From assembly GCF_043555975.1 (NCBI RefSeq), contig NZ_JBIGIA010000016.1, positions 56,430 to 120,429 of the forward strand: a stretch of DNA of 64,000 bases. The letters run 5' to 3'. The notes under the pieces are model-generated. The model searched no databases. It was not told the DNA's origin and worked only from the letters and a program-made list of their open reading frames with translations. Below are positions 1 to 8,306 of this stretch, in pieces. Source of the DNA: Pelomonas nitida (GTDB lineage Bacteria > Pseudomonadota > Gammaproteobacteria > Burkholderiales > Burkholderiaceae_C). Every line of letters begins with the position of its first letter. Position 1 is the first letter of the stretch. Made by a program: the position numbers and the translations under genes.

Positions 1-1
1 G

Positions 2-145
2 CTGCAATACCTGCTGGAGCTGCAGCGCGACTGGGCCCGTGGCGAAACCTACGAGCTGACCACCGGCATCGCCAAGAAGGTCGGCGGCGCCTACGGCATC
101 GGCGTCACTTACGCCAAGACGATGTTCGGCGCCCACGAGGGCTGA
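2..145 (+). CDS. 3' end of an unrecognised protein (47 residues visible)
   Basis: An open frame enters from the left edge and stops at TGA 143-145. The visible C-terminus contains LQYLLELQRDW and a Gly/Tyr/Ala-rich stretch (VGGAYGIGV) and ends in AHEG. No catalytic motif or domain is recognisable in the fragment. It could be the tail of a cytosolic enzyme or of a helical granule protein; the sequence does not decide. The gene is followed by about 230 bases of hairpin-rich DNA, so it is probably the end of its transcription unit. That it is coding is inferred from the uninterrupted frame and its codon composition. Confidence 0.55.
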   Translation: MQYLLELQRDWARGETYELTTGIAKKVGGAYGIGVTYAKTMFGAHEG

Positions 146-166
146 ACTGTTTGCCCCTCGCCCGGT

Positions 167-269
167 CTTGCGCCGGCTGAACGCCGGCAAGCCCAGTCGG
201 TCGTGCCGACCGCGCTGCGGCAGTGCCGCAGCTCTTCGGCAGGCACATGTCGCCCACCGGGCGACATGT
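167..269. repeat. Run of four consecutive DNA hairpins
   Basis: Four inverted repeats follow one another: 167-191 (stem GCCGGC), 197-211 (GTCGG/CCGAC), 214-232 (GCTGCGGCA/TGCCGCAGC, one-base loop) and 245-269 (ACATGTCGCCC/GGGCGACATGT, three-base loop). None is followed by a T-run, so a standard intrinsic terminator is not evident. They fill most of the gap between the partial gene and the XapX gene. They may end transcription, stabilise mRNA or be a REP-like intergenic repeat. Confidence 0.55.
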
Positions 270-376
270 GTCCGGCCTCAGCCCCCGAGGGGACGGGCCG
301 GCTTGTGGCGGCCCGGCGCTTGGCCCGAACGCGGGCACGCACCACTTCAGTTGTCAGTAAAGCAAGGACCTCGCCG

Positions 377-661
377 ATGAAGCCATACCTCCTCTCCGCC
401 GCAGTCGGCCTGCTCGTCGGCGTCATCTATGCACTGTTCAGCGTGCGCTCGCCGGCCCCACCGGTGATCGCACTCGTCGGGCTGCTGGGCATCCTGGCGG
501 GCGAGCAGATTCCGCCGCTCGTGAAGCGCTGGCTGGCGCCGCCGGCCACGAGCACGTCCTGGCTGCACCATCAGGTCAAGCCGCACATGTTCGGTGAGCT
601 GCCACGCTGCGCCGACGCGATGGCCCACCCCCACGACGCATCGGAGCGCCACCATGGCTGA
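377..661 (+). CDS. XapX domain small membrane protein
   Basis: A 94-residue protein. Residues 1-50 (MKPYLLSAAVGLLVGVIYAL, then PAPPVIALVGLLGILAGEQ) match the XapX family, a small two-helix membrane module of unknown function often encoded beside amidohydrolases. The C-terminal ~40 residues are unusual: they are His-rich (HH, HPH, ERHHG) and may bind metal. ATG 377 is chosen because the XapX domain begins there; an in-frame extension to 203 runs through the hairpin region and is unlikely to be coding. The 3' end overlaps the amidohydrolase start by 8 bases, which implies translational coupling. Membrane location is inferred from hydrophobicity. Confidence 0.8.
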   Translation: MKPYLLSAAVGLLVGVIYALFSVRSPAPPVIALVGLLGILAGEQIPPLVKRWLAPPATSTSWLHHQVKPHMFGELPRCADAMAHPHDASERHHG

Positions 662-2543
662 GCCTGCAACCCACCCCGACCTGATCCTGTTCAATGGCCG
701 CCTCACGACGCTGGACCGCAGCCGCCCCGCGGCGACGGCGGTTGCCATCCGTGAAGGCCTTTTCACGCGCGTCGGCGACGATGCCGAGGTGCTGGCCCTG
801 GCCGGCCCGCTGACGCGCCGCATCGACCTGCACGGCCGGCGCGTGCTGCCGGGCCTGATCGACAACCACCTGCACATCATCCGTGGCGGCCTGAACTTCA
901 ACCTCGAGTTGCGCTGGGACGGCGTGAAGAGCCTGGCCGACGCGATGGCGATGCTCAAGGCCCAGGTTGCCATCACCCCCGCACCGCAGTGGGTGCGCGT
1001 GGTGGGCGGCTTCACCGAGCACCAGTTCGCCGAGAAACGGCTGCCCACCATCGACGAGCTGAACGCCGTGGCGCCCGACACGCCGGTGTTCCTGCTGCAC
1101 CTGTACGACCGCGCGCTGCTCAACGGCGCCGCGCTGCGCGCCGTGGGCTACACCCGCGACACCCCCGCGCCACCCGGCGGCGAGATCGTGCGCGACACGG
1201 CCGGCAACCCGACCGGGCTGCTGCTGGCCAAGCCCAATGCGTCCATCCTCTACGCGACGCTGGCCAAAGGCCCGAAGCTGCCGCACGACTACCAGGTCAA
1301 CTCCACGCGCCACTTCATGCGCGAGCTGAACCGCCTGGGCGTCACCGGTGCCATCGACGCCGGCGGCGGCTTCCAGAACTACCCCGACGACTACGCGGTC
1401 ATCCAGGAGCTGGCTGACGCCGGCCAGCTGACGATCCGCCTGGCCTACAACCTGTTCACGCAGAAGCCCAGGCAGGAGAAGCAGGACTTCCTGAACTGGA
1501 CCGCCACGTCCACCTACAAGCAGGGCAGCGACTACTTCCGCCACAACGGCGCCGGCGAGATGCTGGTGTTCTCGGCGGCCGATTTCGAGGACTTCCGCCA
1601 GCCTCGCCCCGACATGGCCCCCGAGATGGAAGGCGACCTCGACGAGGTGGTGCGCGTGCTGGCGCAGAACCGCTGGCCGTGGCGCATGCATGCCACCTAC
1701 GACGAGACCATCAGCCGTGCGCTGGACGTGTTCGAGCGCGTCAACGAGGAGGTGCCGCTGCAGGGCCTGAACTGGTTCTTCGACCACTGCGAGACCATCT
1801 CCGAGCGCTCCATCGAGCGCATCGCCGCGCTGGGTGGCGGCATCGCGGTGCAGCACCGCATGGCCTACCAAGGTGAGTACTTCGTCGAGCGCTACGGCGC
1901 CGGCGCCGCCGAGGCCACGCCACCGGTGAAGAAGATGCTGGAGATGGGTGCCAAGGTGTCGGCCGGCACAGACGCGACGCGCGTCGCGTCGTACAACCCA
2001 TGGGTGTCCCTGTCATGGCTGGTCACCGGCAAGACCGTGGGCGGCCTGCAGCTCTACCCGCAGCGCAACTGCGTGGACCGCGAGACCGCGCTGCGCATGT
2101 GGACCGAGCATGTGACCTGGTTCAGCAACGAGGTCGGCAAGAAGGGGCGCATCGAGGCCGGCCAGTTCGCCGACCTGGTCGTGCCCGACCGCGACTTCTT
2201 CGCCTGCCCCGAGTCCGACATCGCCGACACCACCTCGCTGCTGACCGTGGTCGGCGGCAAGGTGGTGTGGGGCGCCGGCGAGTTCGCTGCGCACGACGAC
2301 GCCGCGCCGCCGCCGGCAATGCCGGACTGGTCGCCGGTGCGACGCTTCGGCGGGTATGGCGGCTGGGGCGAGCAGGGCGCGCCGCTGCAGGCCGTCATGC
2401 GCAATGCAGCCGCGGCCTGCGCCTGCGCGAACGACTGCCATGTGCACGGCCACCAGCACGCGACGGCCTGGAGCAGCAAGCTGCCCATCGCCGACCTGAA
2501 GGGCTTCTGGGGCGCGCTCGGCTGCGCTTGCTGGGCGGTCTGA
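654..2543 (+). CDS. YtcJ-like metal-dependent amidohydrolase (amidohydrolase family 3)
   Basis: A 629-residue TIM-barrel hydrolase. Residues 7-70 form the N-terminal beta-sandwich, ending in GRRVLPGLIDNHLH; His72 and His74 are the HxH metal ligands typical of the superfamily. SAGTDATR near residue 435 supplies the conserved Asp, and a closing sandwich strand follows (FADLVVPDRD). No signal peptide is seen, so it should be cytosolic; the substrate is unknown. The last ~45 residues are not typical: a Cys/His-rich cluster (CACANDCHVHGHQH) near residues 588-602, then LGCACW at the end, suggest an extra metal site. Start ATG 654 lies inside the XapX gene, and the stop overlaps the next ATG. Confidence 0.85.
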   Translation: MAEPATHPDLILFNGRLTTLDRSRPAATAVAIREGLFTRVGDDAEVLALAGPLTRRIDLHGRRVLPGLIDNHLHIIRGGLNFNLELRWDGVKSLADAMAMLKAQVAITPAPQWVRVVGGFTEHQFAEKRLPTIDELNAVAPDTPVFLLHLYDRALLNGAALRAVGYTRDTPAPPGGEIVRDTAGNPTGLLLAKPNASILYATLAKGPKLPHDYQVNSTRHFMRELNRLGVTGAIDAGGGFQNYPDDYAVIQELADAGQLTIRLAYNLFTQKPRQEKQDFLNWTATSTYKQGSDYFRHNGAGEMLVFSAADFEDFRQPRPDMAPEMEGDLDEVVRVLAQNRWPWRMHATYDETISRALDVFERVNEEVPLQGLNWFFDHCETISERSIERIAALGGGIAVQHRMAYQGEYFVERYGAGAAEATPPVKKMLEMGAKVSAGTDATRVASYNPWVSLSWLVTGKTVGGLQLYPQRNCVDRETALRMWTEHVTWFSNEVGKKGRIEAGQFADLVVPDRDFFACPESDIADTTSLLTVVGGKVVWGAGEFAAHDDAAPPPAMPDWSPVRRFGGYGGWGEQGAPLQAVMRNAAAACACANDCHVHGHQHATAWSSKLPIADLKGFWGALGCACWAV

Positions 2544-2950
2544 TGGCCGACGCGATGGAGGCCGCGCGCCACGTCTTCGCCGCAGCCTGGGTGCAGGGCC
2601 TGGCGCTGCTGCTGCTGTGCGCCGCCTATCTGCAGGGCGCGTTCGACAAGCTGCGCGATTTCCCCGCCGCCATGGCGGAGATGCGGCATTTCGGCCTGGC
2701 GCCGGCTGCGCCGTGGGCGGTGGCCGTCATCGTGCTGGAGGTGGGGGCGTCCGCGCTCATCCTGACGGGCTGGTACCGCTGGCTGGGTGCGCTGGCGCTG
2801 GCGGCGTTCACGGTGCTGGCCGACTTCCTGGCCGACCGGTTCTGGACCCTCAGGTCCCCCGAGCGCCGCGCAGTGGCCAACGCCTTCTTCGAACACTGGG
2901 GCCTGGCCGGCGGATTCCTGCTGGTGGCCTGGCATGACCTGAGCCGCTGA
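2543..2950 (+). CDS. DoxX-like four-helix membrane protein
   Basis: A 135-residue protein with about four hydrophobic helices. It has the DoxX-type pattern of a first helix ending in QGAFDKLRDF, a GLAP turn, then VIVLEVGASALILTGWYRW and a charged loop before the last helix. DoxX-family proteins are inner-membrane proteins linked loosely to redox or sulfur metabolism; no specific role can be assigned. ATG 2543 overlaps the previous TGA by one base, and the stop overlaps the next start by one base. It is therefore the third member of a tightly coupled operon. Confidence 0.75.
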   Translation: MADAMEAARHVFAAAWVQGLALLLLCAAYLQGAFDKLRDFPAAMAEMRHFGLAPAAPWAVAVIVLEVGASALILTGWYRWLGALALAAFTVLADFLADRFWTLRSPERRAVANAFFEHWGLAGGFLLVAWHDLSR

Positions 2951-4593
2951 TGTCCTCCGCGCCCCCCGCCTCCTCCGGCAGCTTCGCACCGCTGCGCCAG
3001 CCCATCTTCGCCGTGCTGTGGACAGCCACGGTGCTCGGCAACATCGGCAGCTTCATGCGCGACGTCGCCAGCGCGTGGATGGTCACCGAGCTGTCGGCGA
3101 GCCCGGCCGCCGTCGCCCTCATCCAGACCGCCGCGACGCTGCCCATCTTCCTGCTCGCCATTCCGGCGGGCGTGCTGTCGGACATCCTCGACCGCCGCCG
3201 GTTTCTCATGGCGATCCAGATCCTGCTGGCCTGCGTCAGCGGTGGCCTGCTGCTGCTGGCCAGGACGAACACGCTGACCGTCGAGTCGCTCGTGGCGCTG
3301 ACCTTCGTCGGCGGCATCGGCGCGGCGTTGATGGGGCCGACCTGGCAGTCCATCGTGCCCGAGCTGGTGCCCAAGCACGACCTCAAGAACGCGGTCGCGC
3401 TGAACTCGCTGGGCATCAACGTGGCCCGTGCGCTCGGCCCGGCCGCCGGCGGCCTGCTGCTTGCCAGCTTCGGCGCCGCCGCGGCCTACGGGGCCGACGT
3501 GTTGAGCTATGTGTTCGTCATCGCCGCGCTGCTGTGGTGGAAGCGCCCACCTGCGGTGGACGCCGCCTTGTCGGAGCAGTTCTTCGGCGCTTTCCGCGCC
3601 GGTGTTCGCTATGCGCGGTCCAGCGGCGAACTGCACGTCGTGCTGCTGCGTGCGGCGGTGTTCTTCCTGTTCGCCAGTTCGGTGTGGGCATTGCTGCCGC
3701 TGGTGTCGCGCCGCATGTTGGGCGGCACGGCCGGCTTCTATGGCGTGATGCTCGGCGCCGTGGGCGCGGGCGCCATCCTGGGGGCGTTGCTGCTGCCCCG
3801 GCTGCGCAGCAGGCTGGGCGCCGACGGGCTGGTGCTGCTGTCCTCGGTGCTGGGGGCGGCGGTGATGGCGGCGCTGTCGGTCGCGCCACCGCAGCCAGTG
3901 GCCGTGGCACTGATGCTGCTGCTGGGGACGGGCTGGATCATTGCGCTGACGACCCTGAACGGCGTGGCGCAGGCGGTGCTGCCGAACTGGGTGCGCGGGC
4001 GCGGCCTGGCCATCTACCTGATGGTGTTCAACGGCGCGATGGCCTGCGGCAGCCTGGCCTGGGGCCTGGTGGCGCAGGCCATCGGCATCCCGTTCACGCT
4101 GCTGGCCGGTGCGGGCGGCTGGGTCGCCGTCTCGCTGCTGTTCCACCGCGTCAAGCTGCCCACGGGCGAGGCGGACCTGCAAGCCGCCAACCACTGGCCC
4201 GAGCCGCTGCTCACCGCGCCGGTGGCTCATGACCGCGGCCCCGTGGTCATCCAGGTCGAGTACCGCATCCGCAGGCATGACCTGCCGGCCTTCCTGCAGG
4301 CGATGCGCCACGTGGAGCGGGAGCGCCGCCGCGACGGCGCCTACGCCTGGGGCGTGGCCGAGCACACCGGCGAGCCGGAGCGCGTCATCGAGTGGTTCCT
4401 CGTCGAGTCCTGGGCCGAGCACCTGCGCCAGCACCGGCGCGTCTCCAAGGCCGATGCCGACCTGCAGGCCGAGGCGCTGAAGTTCCACATCGGGCCCGAC
4501 CGGCCCGCGGTGCATCACTTCCTGGCGCTCGACCTGAAGCCGGGCCGCCCGGCGGCGCCGCCGACCCCGCATGCGCATCACGCCCATGGCTGA
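2950..4593 (+). CDS. MFS transporter (MFS_3/EntS-like) with C-terminal ferredoxin-like domain
   Basis: A 547-residue protein. Residues 15-400 carry twelve predicted helices with the MFS loop motif (LSDILDRRRF near residue 80). Residues ~425-530 form a soluble domain (VIQVEYRIR ... VIEWFLVESWAEH ... VHHFLALD) that occurs routinely in the MFS_3 family, whose characterised relative EntS exports enterobactin. Export of a small metabolite is therefore likely, but the substrate is unknown. The C-terminus is His-rich (PTPHAHHAHG), like the tails of XapX and the amidohydrolase in this operon. It overlaps the upstream gene by one base and the downstream gene by 8-23 bases depending on which start is used there. 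Confidence 0.85.
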   Translation: MSSAPPASSGSFAPLRQPIFAVLWTATVLGNIGSFMRDVASAWMVTELSASPAAVALIQTAATLPIFLLAIPAGVLSDILDRRRFLMAIQILLACVSGGLLLLARTNTLTVESLVALTFVGGIGAALMGPTWQSIVPELVPKHDLKNAVALNSLGINVARALGPAAGGLLLASFGAAAAYGADVLSYVFVIAALLWWKRPPAVDAALSEQFFGAFRAGVRYARSSGELHVVLLRAAVFFLFASSVWALLPLVSRRMLGGTAGFYGVMLGAVGAGAILGALLLPRLRSRLGADGLVLLSSVLGAAVMAALSVAPPQPVAVALMLLLGTGWIIALTTLNGVAQAVLPNWVRGRGLAIYLMVFNGAMACGSLAWGLVAQAIGIPFTLLAGAGGWVAVSLLFHRVKLPTGEADLQAANHWPEPLLTAPVAHDRGPVVIQVEYRIRRHDLPAFLQAMRHVERERRRDGAYAWGVAEHTGEPERVIEWFLVESWAEHLRQHRRVSKADADLQAEALKFHIGPDRPAVHHFLALDLKPGRPAAPPTPHAHHAHG

Positions 4594-5572
4594 GGCGATC
4601 ACCTCCTCCGTGCTGCGTGCCGACAAGCCGCTGCTGGCCCGGCTGTCGGTGGCGATGTTCGCGATGGTGATGGGCGTCGGCGGCCTGGCCAACGCCTGGG
4701 CCGCGGCGCACCGCGCGTTCGGCGTGCCGCTGCTCGTCAGCCAGGGGCTGCTGGCTGCCGCAGTCGTCGGCTTCGCCGTGCTGGCGGCCGCCCACCTGGC
4801 CAAGCTCGGCTTCTGCTTTGCCGAGGTGGTGGCGGAGTTCCAGCACCCCGTGCGGTCCAACTTCTTCCCCGCGGTGTCGGTGGCCATGGTCGTGCTGTCC
4901 GTTGGCTTGCGCGCCTACGCGCCGCAGGCCGCGCAGCTGCTGTGGGGCGCGGGCGCGGCCCTGCACCTGGTGTTCGCGCTGGCGCTGATCCGGCGCTGGA
5001 TCCTGCATGCACAGGACGAGAGCGTGTTGACGCCGGCCTGGTTCATTCCCATCGTCGGCAACATCCTGGTGCCGGTCGGCGGCGTACCGCTCGGTCATGT
5101 GGAGATCAGCTGGTTCTTCTTCTCCATCGGGCTGATGCTGTGGCTGCCGTTCTTCACCATCGTGCTGCACCGCGTGCTGTTCGTGCCGGCGATGAGCCAG
5201 CGCAGCATGCCGACGCTGTTCATCCTGTTGGCGCCGCCGTCCATCGGGCTGTCGGCCTACCTTGCCTTCACCGGCGGCCAGGCCGGCGCGCTGGGTGACC
5301 TGCTGTATTGCCTGGCGCTGTTCATCGCCATGCTGCTGGCCAGCCTGGGGCGGCACGTCGCCCATGGCCCGTTCTTCATGAGCTGGTGGGCGATGACCTT
5401 CCCCGCTTGTGGGTGGGCGGGCGCAGCCATCGGCTATCACCTGGCACGGCCCTCCACGGCCACCGCGCTGGTGGCCGTCGGCGCGCTTGCGGCGGCCAGC
5501 CTCATCGTCACGTGGATCGTCGTGCACACGGTGCGGCACATGGCCAGCGGCGCGGCGTTCCGGGAAGACTGA
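4571..5572 (+). CDS. SLAC1/TehA-family anion channel or C4-dicarboxylate-type transporter
   Basis: A 333-residue integral membrane protein with about ten helices. Features such as WFIPIVGNILVPV and the helix pairs fit the TehA/SLAC1 (voltage-dependent anion channel) family, whose members move small anions and were first noted for tellurite tolerance. The start may be ATG 4571 (inside the MFS gene) or the in-frame ATG 4586, which would leave an 8-base overlap; both couple translation to the MFS gene. It is the last gene of the XapX operon, and a 76-base gap to dps follows. The transported ion cannot be read from the sequence. Confidence 0.8.
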   Translation: MRITPMAEAITSSVLRADKPLLARLSVAMFAMVMGVGGLANAWAAAHRAFGVPLLVSQGLLAAAVVGFAVLAAAHLAKLGFCFAEVVAEFQHPVRSNFFPAVSVAMVVLSVGLRAYAPQAAQLLWGAGAALHLVFALALIRRWILHAQDESVLTPAWFIPIVGNILVPVGGVPLGHVEISWFFFSIGLMLWLPFFTIVLHRVLFVPAMSQRSMPTLFILLAPPSIGLSAYLAFTGGQAGALGDLLYCLALFIAMLLASLGRHVAHGPFFMSWWAMTFPACGWAGAAIGYHLARPSTATALVAVGALAAASLIVTWIVVHTVRHMASGAAFRED

Positions 5573-5648
5573 AGCCATGCATCACCACCGCTCACGCCCA
5601 CCGGCACGGGCCGCGGCGACCTCCCGATTCACCCTAGCGAGAACGACG

Positions 5649-6164
5649 ATGAAAGACCTTGCCACCACCCATCTCCACCGCACCGCGCCGCTGGCGACGC
5701 CAGGCAGCCTCAGCAGCGAGGCGCGCCGTGACCTGAGTGCTGCGCTGAACCAGCTGCTGGCCGACGTCTGGGCGCTGTACCTGAAGACGAAGAATTTCCA
5801 CTGGCACATGTGGGGCCCGGCCTTCCCGAGCTACCACCAGCTGCTGGATGACCAGTCCGTGCAACTCTTCGCGATGACCGACGTGATCGCCGAACGCGTG
5901 CGCAAGCTGGGCGGCAGCACGCTGCGTTCCATCGGCCATGTCGCGCGACTGCAGCGGCTGGCCGACAACGATGCGGAACTCGTGCAGCCCGAAAGCATGC
6001 TGGCCGAACTGTGCGAGGACAACGGCCGCCTGGCCGACTGGCTGCGCGCCGTGCACGGCTTGTGCGACGAGCATGGCGACGTCGCCACCGCCAGCCTCAT
6101 CGAGAACTGGCTGGAGGAAGCCGAGCAGCGCGTGTGGTTCCTGTTCGAGTCGGGCCGGCGCTGA
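5649..6164 (+). CDS. dps: Dps-family ferroxidase / DNA protection protein
   Basis: A 171-residue four-helix ferritin-like protein. The inter-subunit ferroxidase ligands are all visible and fall at the same numbers as in E. coli Dps: His51 and His63 (NFHWHMWG ... SYHQLLDD), Asp67, Asp78 and Glu82. The family forms dodecamers that oxidise ferrous iron with peroxide and store it; some also bind DNA. The N-terminus has only two His, two Arg and one Lys before the first helix, so DNA binding is uncertain. ATG 5649 is preceded by a GA-rich stretch. It lies just downstream of the XapX-SLAC1 operon and could be co-transcribed with it. Confidence 0.92.
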   Translation: MKDLATTHLHRTAPLATPGSLSSEARRDLSAALNQLLADVWALYLKTKNFHWHMWGPAFPSYHQLLDDQSVQLFAMTDVIAERVRKLGGSTLRSIGHVARLQRLADNDAELVQPESMLAELCEDNGRLADWLRAVHGLCDEHGDVATASLIENWLEEAEQRVWFLFESGRR

Positions 6165-6175
6165 AGGGAGCCCGC

Positions 6176-6430
6176 ATGCAGACACCCCACCACCCGCTGC
6201 GGGAGCTGTTCCAGCAGCTCGGTCTACCGGCCGAGCCGCTGGCCATCGACGACTTCATCCGGCAACACCGCGCCGGGTCGGCGGGCTGCCGGCTGCCCGA
6301 CGCGCCCGTCTGGACGCCGGCCCAGGCGGCGTTCCTGCGCGAGTCCATCGCCGCCGATGCCGACTGGGCCCTGCCCGCCGAATGGCTGCAGCAGGCCCTG
6401 TGCGGGCCGGCTCAGGAGCGGATCTTGTAG
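6176..6430 (+). CDS. DUF2789 family protein
   Basis: An 84-residue acidic protein. HPLRELFQQLGLPAEP, IDDFIRQHR and the segment PDAPVWTPAQAAFLRE followed by ADADWALPAEWL match the short DUF2789 family found in proteobacteria; no biochemical function is known to me. It starts 11 bases after dps with GGGAG upstream, so it is probably the last gene of the same transcript. Its 3' end overlaps by 19 bases the 3' end of the convergent ABC permease gene. Confidence 0.8.
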   Translation: MQTPHHPLRELFQQLGLPAEPLAIDDFIRQHRAGSAGCRLPDAPVWTPAQAAFLRESIAADADWALPAEWLQQALCGPAQERIL

Positions 6431-7242
6431 CCGCGCTGCAGCAGTGCCAGCGCGACGCCCCCGGTCACGACGAACGCCGCCGCGACGATGCTCAGGCTCA
6501 GCCACGGCGACACGTCGCTGACGCCGAAGAAGCCGCGGCGGAAGCCGTCGATCATGTAGAAGAACGGGTTCATGTGGCTCACGCCCTGCCAGAAGGCCGG
6601 CAGCGAATGCACCGAATAGAACACGCCTGACAGGAAGGTCATCGGCATGATGATGAAGTTCTGGAAGGCGGCCATCTGGTCGAACTTCTCGGCCCAGAGC
6701 CCGGCGATCAGGCCCAGCGAGCCCATCAGGCCCGCGCCCAGCACCGTGAAGGCCAGCACCCACAACAGGTTGTCCAGCCCCGGCGGCGCGAACCACACCG
6801 TCACCAGCAGCACGCCCGCCCCCACCGCCAGCCCGCGCACGACGGCCGCGCCAACGTAGGCGACGAACCAGGCCAAGGGCGACAGCGGCGTCAGCAGCAG
6901 GAACACCAGGTTGCCGGTGATCTTGCTCTGGATGAGGCTGGACGAGCTGTTGGCGAACGCGTTCTGCAGCACGCTCATCATCACGAGGCCGGGGATCAGG
7001 AACTGCGTGTAGCCCACGGTGTCGTAGACCTTCACGTGGTCTTCCAGCGTGTGGCCGAACACCAGCAGGTACATCACCGCCGTCAGCACCGGCGCCGCAA
7101 CCGTCTGGAAGGCGACCTTCCAGAAGCGCAGCACTTCCTTCTTGAACAGCGTGCTGGCGCCGCTCAATGTGTGCCCCGTTCGCGTTTCGCGCTGCCCCGC
7201 CACGCGGGAATGAGCCCCTTCGGGCGGCCGTGCGAGGCTCAT
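6412..7242 (-). CDS. ABC-2 type transporter permease (YadH-like)
   Basis: A 276-residue inner-membrane protein with about six helices. The N-terminal segment TLFKKEVLRFWKVAFQT precedes the first helix, and later parts (FLIPGLVMMSVLQNAFANSS, MPMTFLSGVFYSVHSLP, NPFFYMIDGFR) are the hallmarks of the ABC-2 export permease family. It pairs with the ATPase immediately upstream, whose stop overlaps this ATG by 4 bases. By analogy with YadGH-type systems it would export a lipid, polysaccharide or drug-like molecule; the cargo is not indicated. The first ~28 residues are poorly conserved, so an internal start is possible. Confidence 0.85.
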   Translation of the reverse strand: MSLARPPEGAHSRVAGQRETRTGHTLSGASTLFKKEVLRFWKVAFQTVAAPVLTAVMYLLVFGHTLEDHVKVYDTVGYTQFLIPGLVMMSVLQNAFANSSSSLIQSKITGNLVFLLLTPLSPLAWFVAYVGAAVVRGLAVGAGVLLVTVWFAPPGLDNLLWVLAFTVLGAGLMGSLGLIAGLWAEKFDQMAAFQNFIIMPMTFLSGVFYSVHSLPAFWQGVSHMNPFFYMIDGFRRGFFGVSDVSPWLSLSIVAAAFVVTGGVALALLQRGYKIRS

Positions 7243-8162
7243 GCCGCAGCTCCATTCATGATTTCGAGGAACACGTCTTCCAGGTCGGCGCGGCCGATCT
7301 CCAGGTCTTCGATGGGCACGCCGGCAGCGCGCAGCGTGCCCAGCGTGGTCTCGACTTCGGCGGCGTCATGCGCCGTCACCTGCACGATGCGCCCGGTGAC
7401 GCGGGCGCGCGCGGCGATGTCCGGCGGCAGCGCCGCATCCGTCTTGAACCGCAGCATGGTGGAGGCCGTGCCCGCCAGCAGCTGCGAGGTGCGGTCCAGC
7501 GCGACGATGCGCCCGGCCTTCAGCATGCCGATGCGCTGGCACAGCGCCTCGGCTTCTTCGAGGTAGTGCGTGGTCAGCAGCACCGCGTGGCCTTCCTTGT
7601 TCAGCCGCGCGATGAACTGCCACAGCGTCTGGCGCAGCTCCACGTCCACGCCGGCCGTGGGCTCGTCCAGCACGATGACCGGCGGCCGGTGCACCAGCGC
7701 CTGCGCGACGAGCACGCGGCGCTTCATGCCGCCCGACAGCTGGCGCATGTTGGCGTGCGCCTTGTCGGCCAGGCCCAGGTTCTCCAGCAGCTCGTCGATC
7801 CAGGCGTCGTTGTTCTTCACGCCGAAGTAGCCGCTCTGGATGCGCAGCGTCTCGCGCACGCTGAAGAAGGGGTCGAACACCAGCTCCTGCGGCACCACGC
7901 CCAGCGCCTTGCGCGCGGCGGCGTAGTCGTCCACCACGTCGTGGCCCATGACGCGCACCCGGCCTTCGGTGGCCCGCGTCAGGCCGGCCAACACACTGAT
8001 CAGCGTCGTCTTGCCTGCGCCGTTGGGGCCCAGCAGGCCGAAGAATTCGCCGGGCTGGATGTCGAAGCTCACGCCATCCAGCGCCTTCAGCTGCCCTCCC
8101 CGGTAGGTTTTCTTGACGTTCTCGAAAGCGATGGCGGGAGGCGATGAAGACGGGCTCGGCAT
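7239..8162 (-). CDS. ABC exporter ATP-binding protein (YadG-like)
   Basis: A 307-residue ATPase. Walker A GPNGAGKT is at residues 45-52, signature LSGGMKRR near 143, Walker B VIVLDEPTAGVD near 163, and the H-loop (TTHYLEEAE) near 196. The C-terminal ~75 residues form the accessory domain seen in ABC-2-type ATPases and end in LEDVFLEIMNG. It should energise the permease encoded just downstream with a 4-base overlap. A TetR-type regulator is divergent from it across a gap of about 145 bases, which makes that regulator a candidate controller of the exporter. Confidence 0.9.
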   Translation of the reverse strand: MPSPSSSPPAIAFENVKKTYRGGQLKALDGVSFDIQPGEFFGLLGPNGAGKTTLISVLAGLTRATEGRVRVMGHDVVDDYAAARKALGVVPQELVFDPFFSVRETLRIQSGYFGVKNNDAWIDELLENLGLADKAHANMRQLSGGMKRRVLVAQALVHRPPVIVLDEPTAGVDVELRQTLWQFIARLNKEGHAVLLTTHYLEEAEALCQRIGMLKAGRIVALDRTSQLLAGTASTMLRFKTDAALPPDIAARARVTGRIVQVTAHDAAEVETTLGTLRAAGVPIEDLEIGRADLEDVFLEIMNGAAA

Positions 8163-8306
8163 AGGCGGCGGATTCTAGAAGTCGCCCCGTTCAGGCCGTC
8201 TTTCGCTGCCAGAATGACCTGATGACCCGTGTGCCCCCATGCCCGCTGCCCTTGCGGCCCCGCGCCCGCGCATGCCAGCCGCTCCGCACGGTCGCGCGCT
8301 GCTGAC

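Noticed and set aside
576..1871. Long antisense frame opposite the amidohydrolase
   Set aside because: Codon-position GC bias makes antisense frames stay open; the sequence is Ala/Gly/His/Arg/Val-rich without a domain. The same holds for similar antisense frames across the window.
4200..4593. A novel fusion of an MFS transporter to an extra soluble domain
   Set aside because: This C-terminal domain is common in the MFS_3 family, so the architecture is not new.
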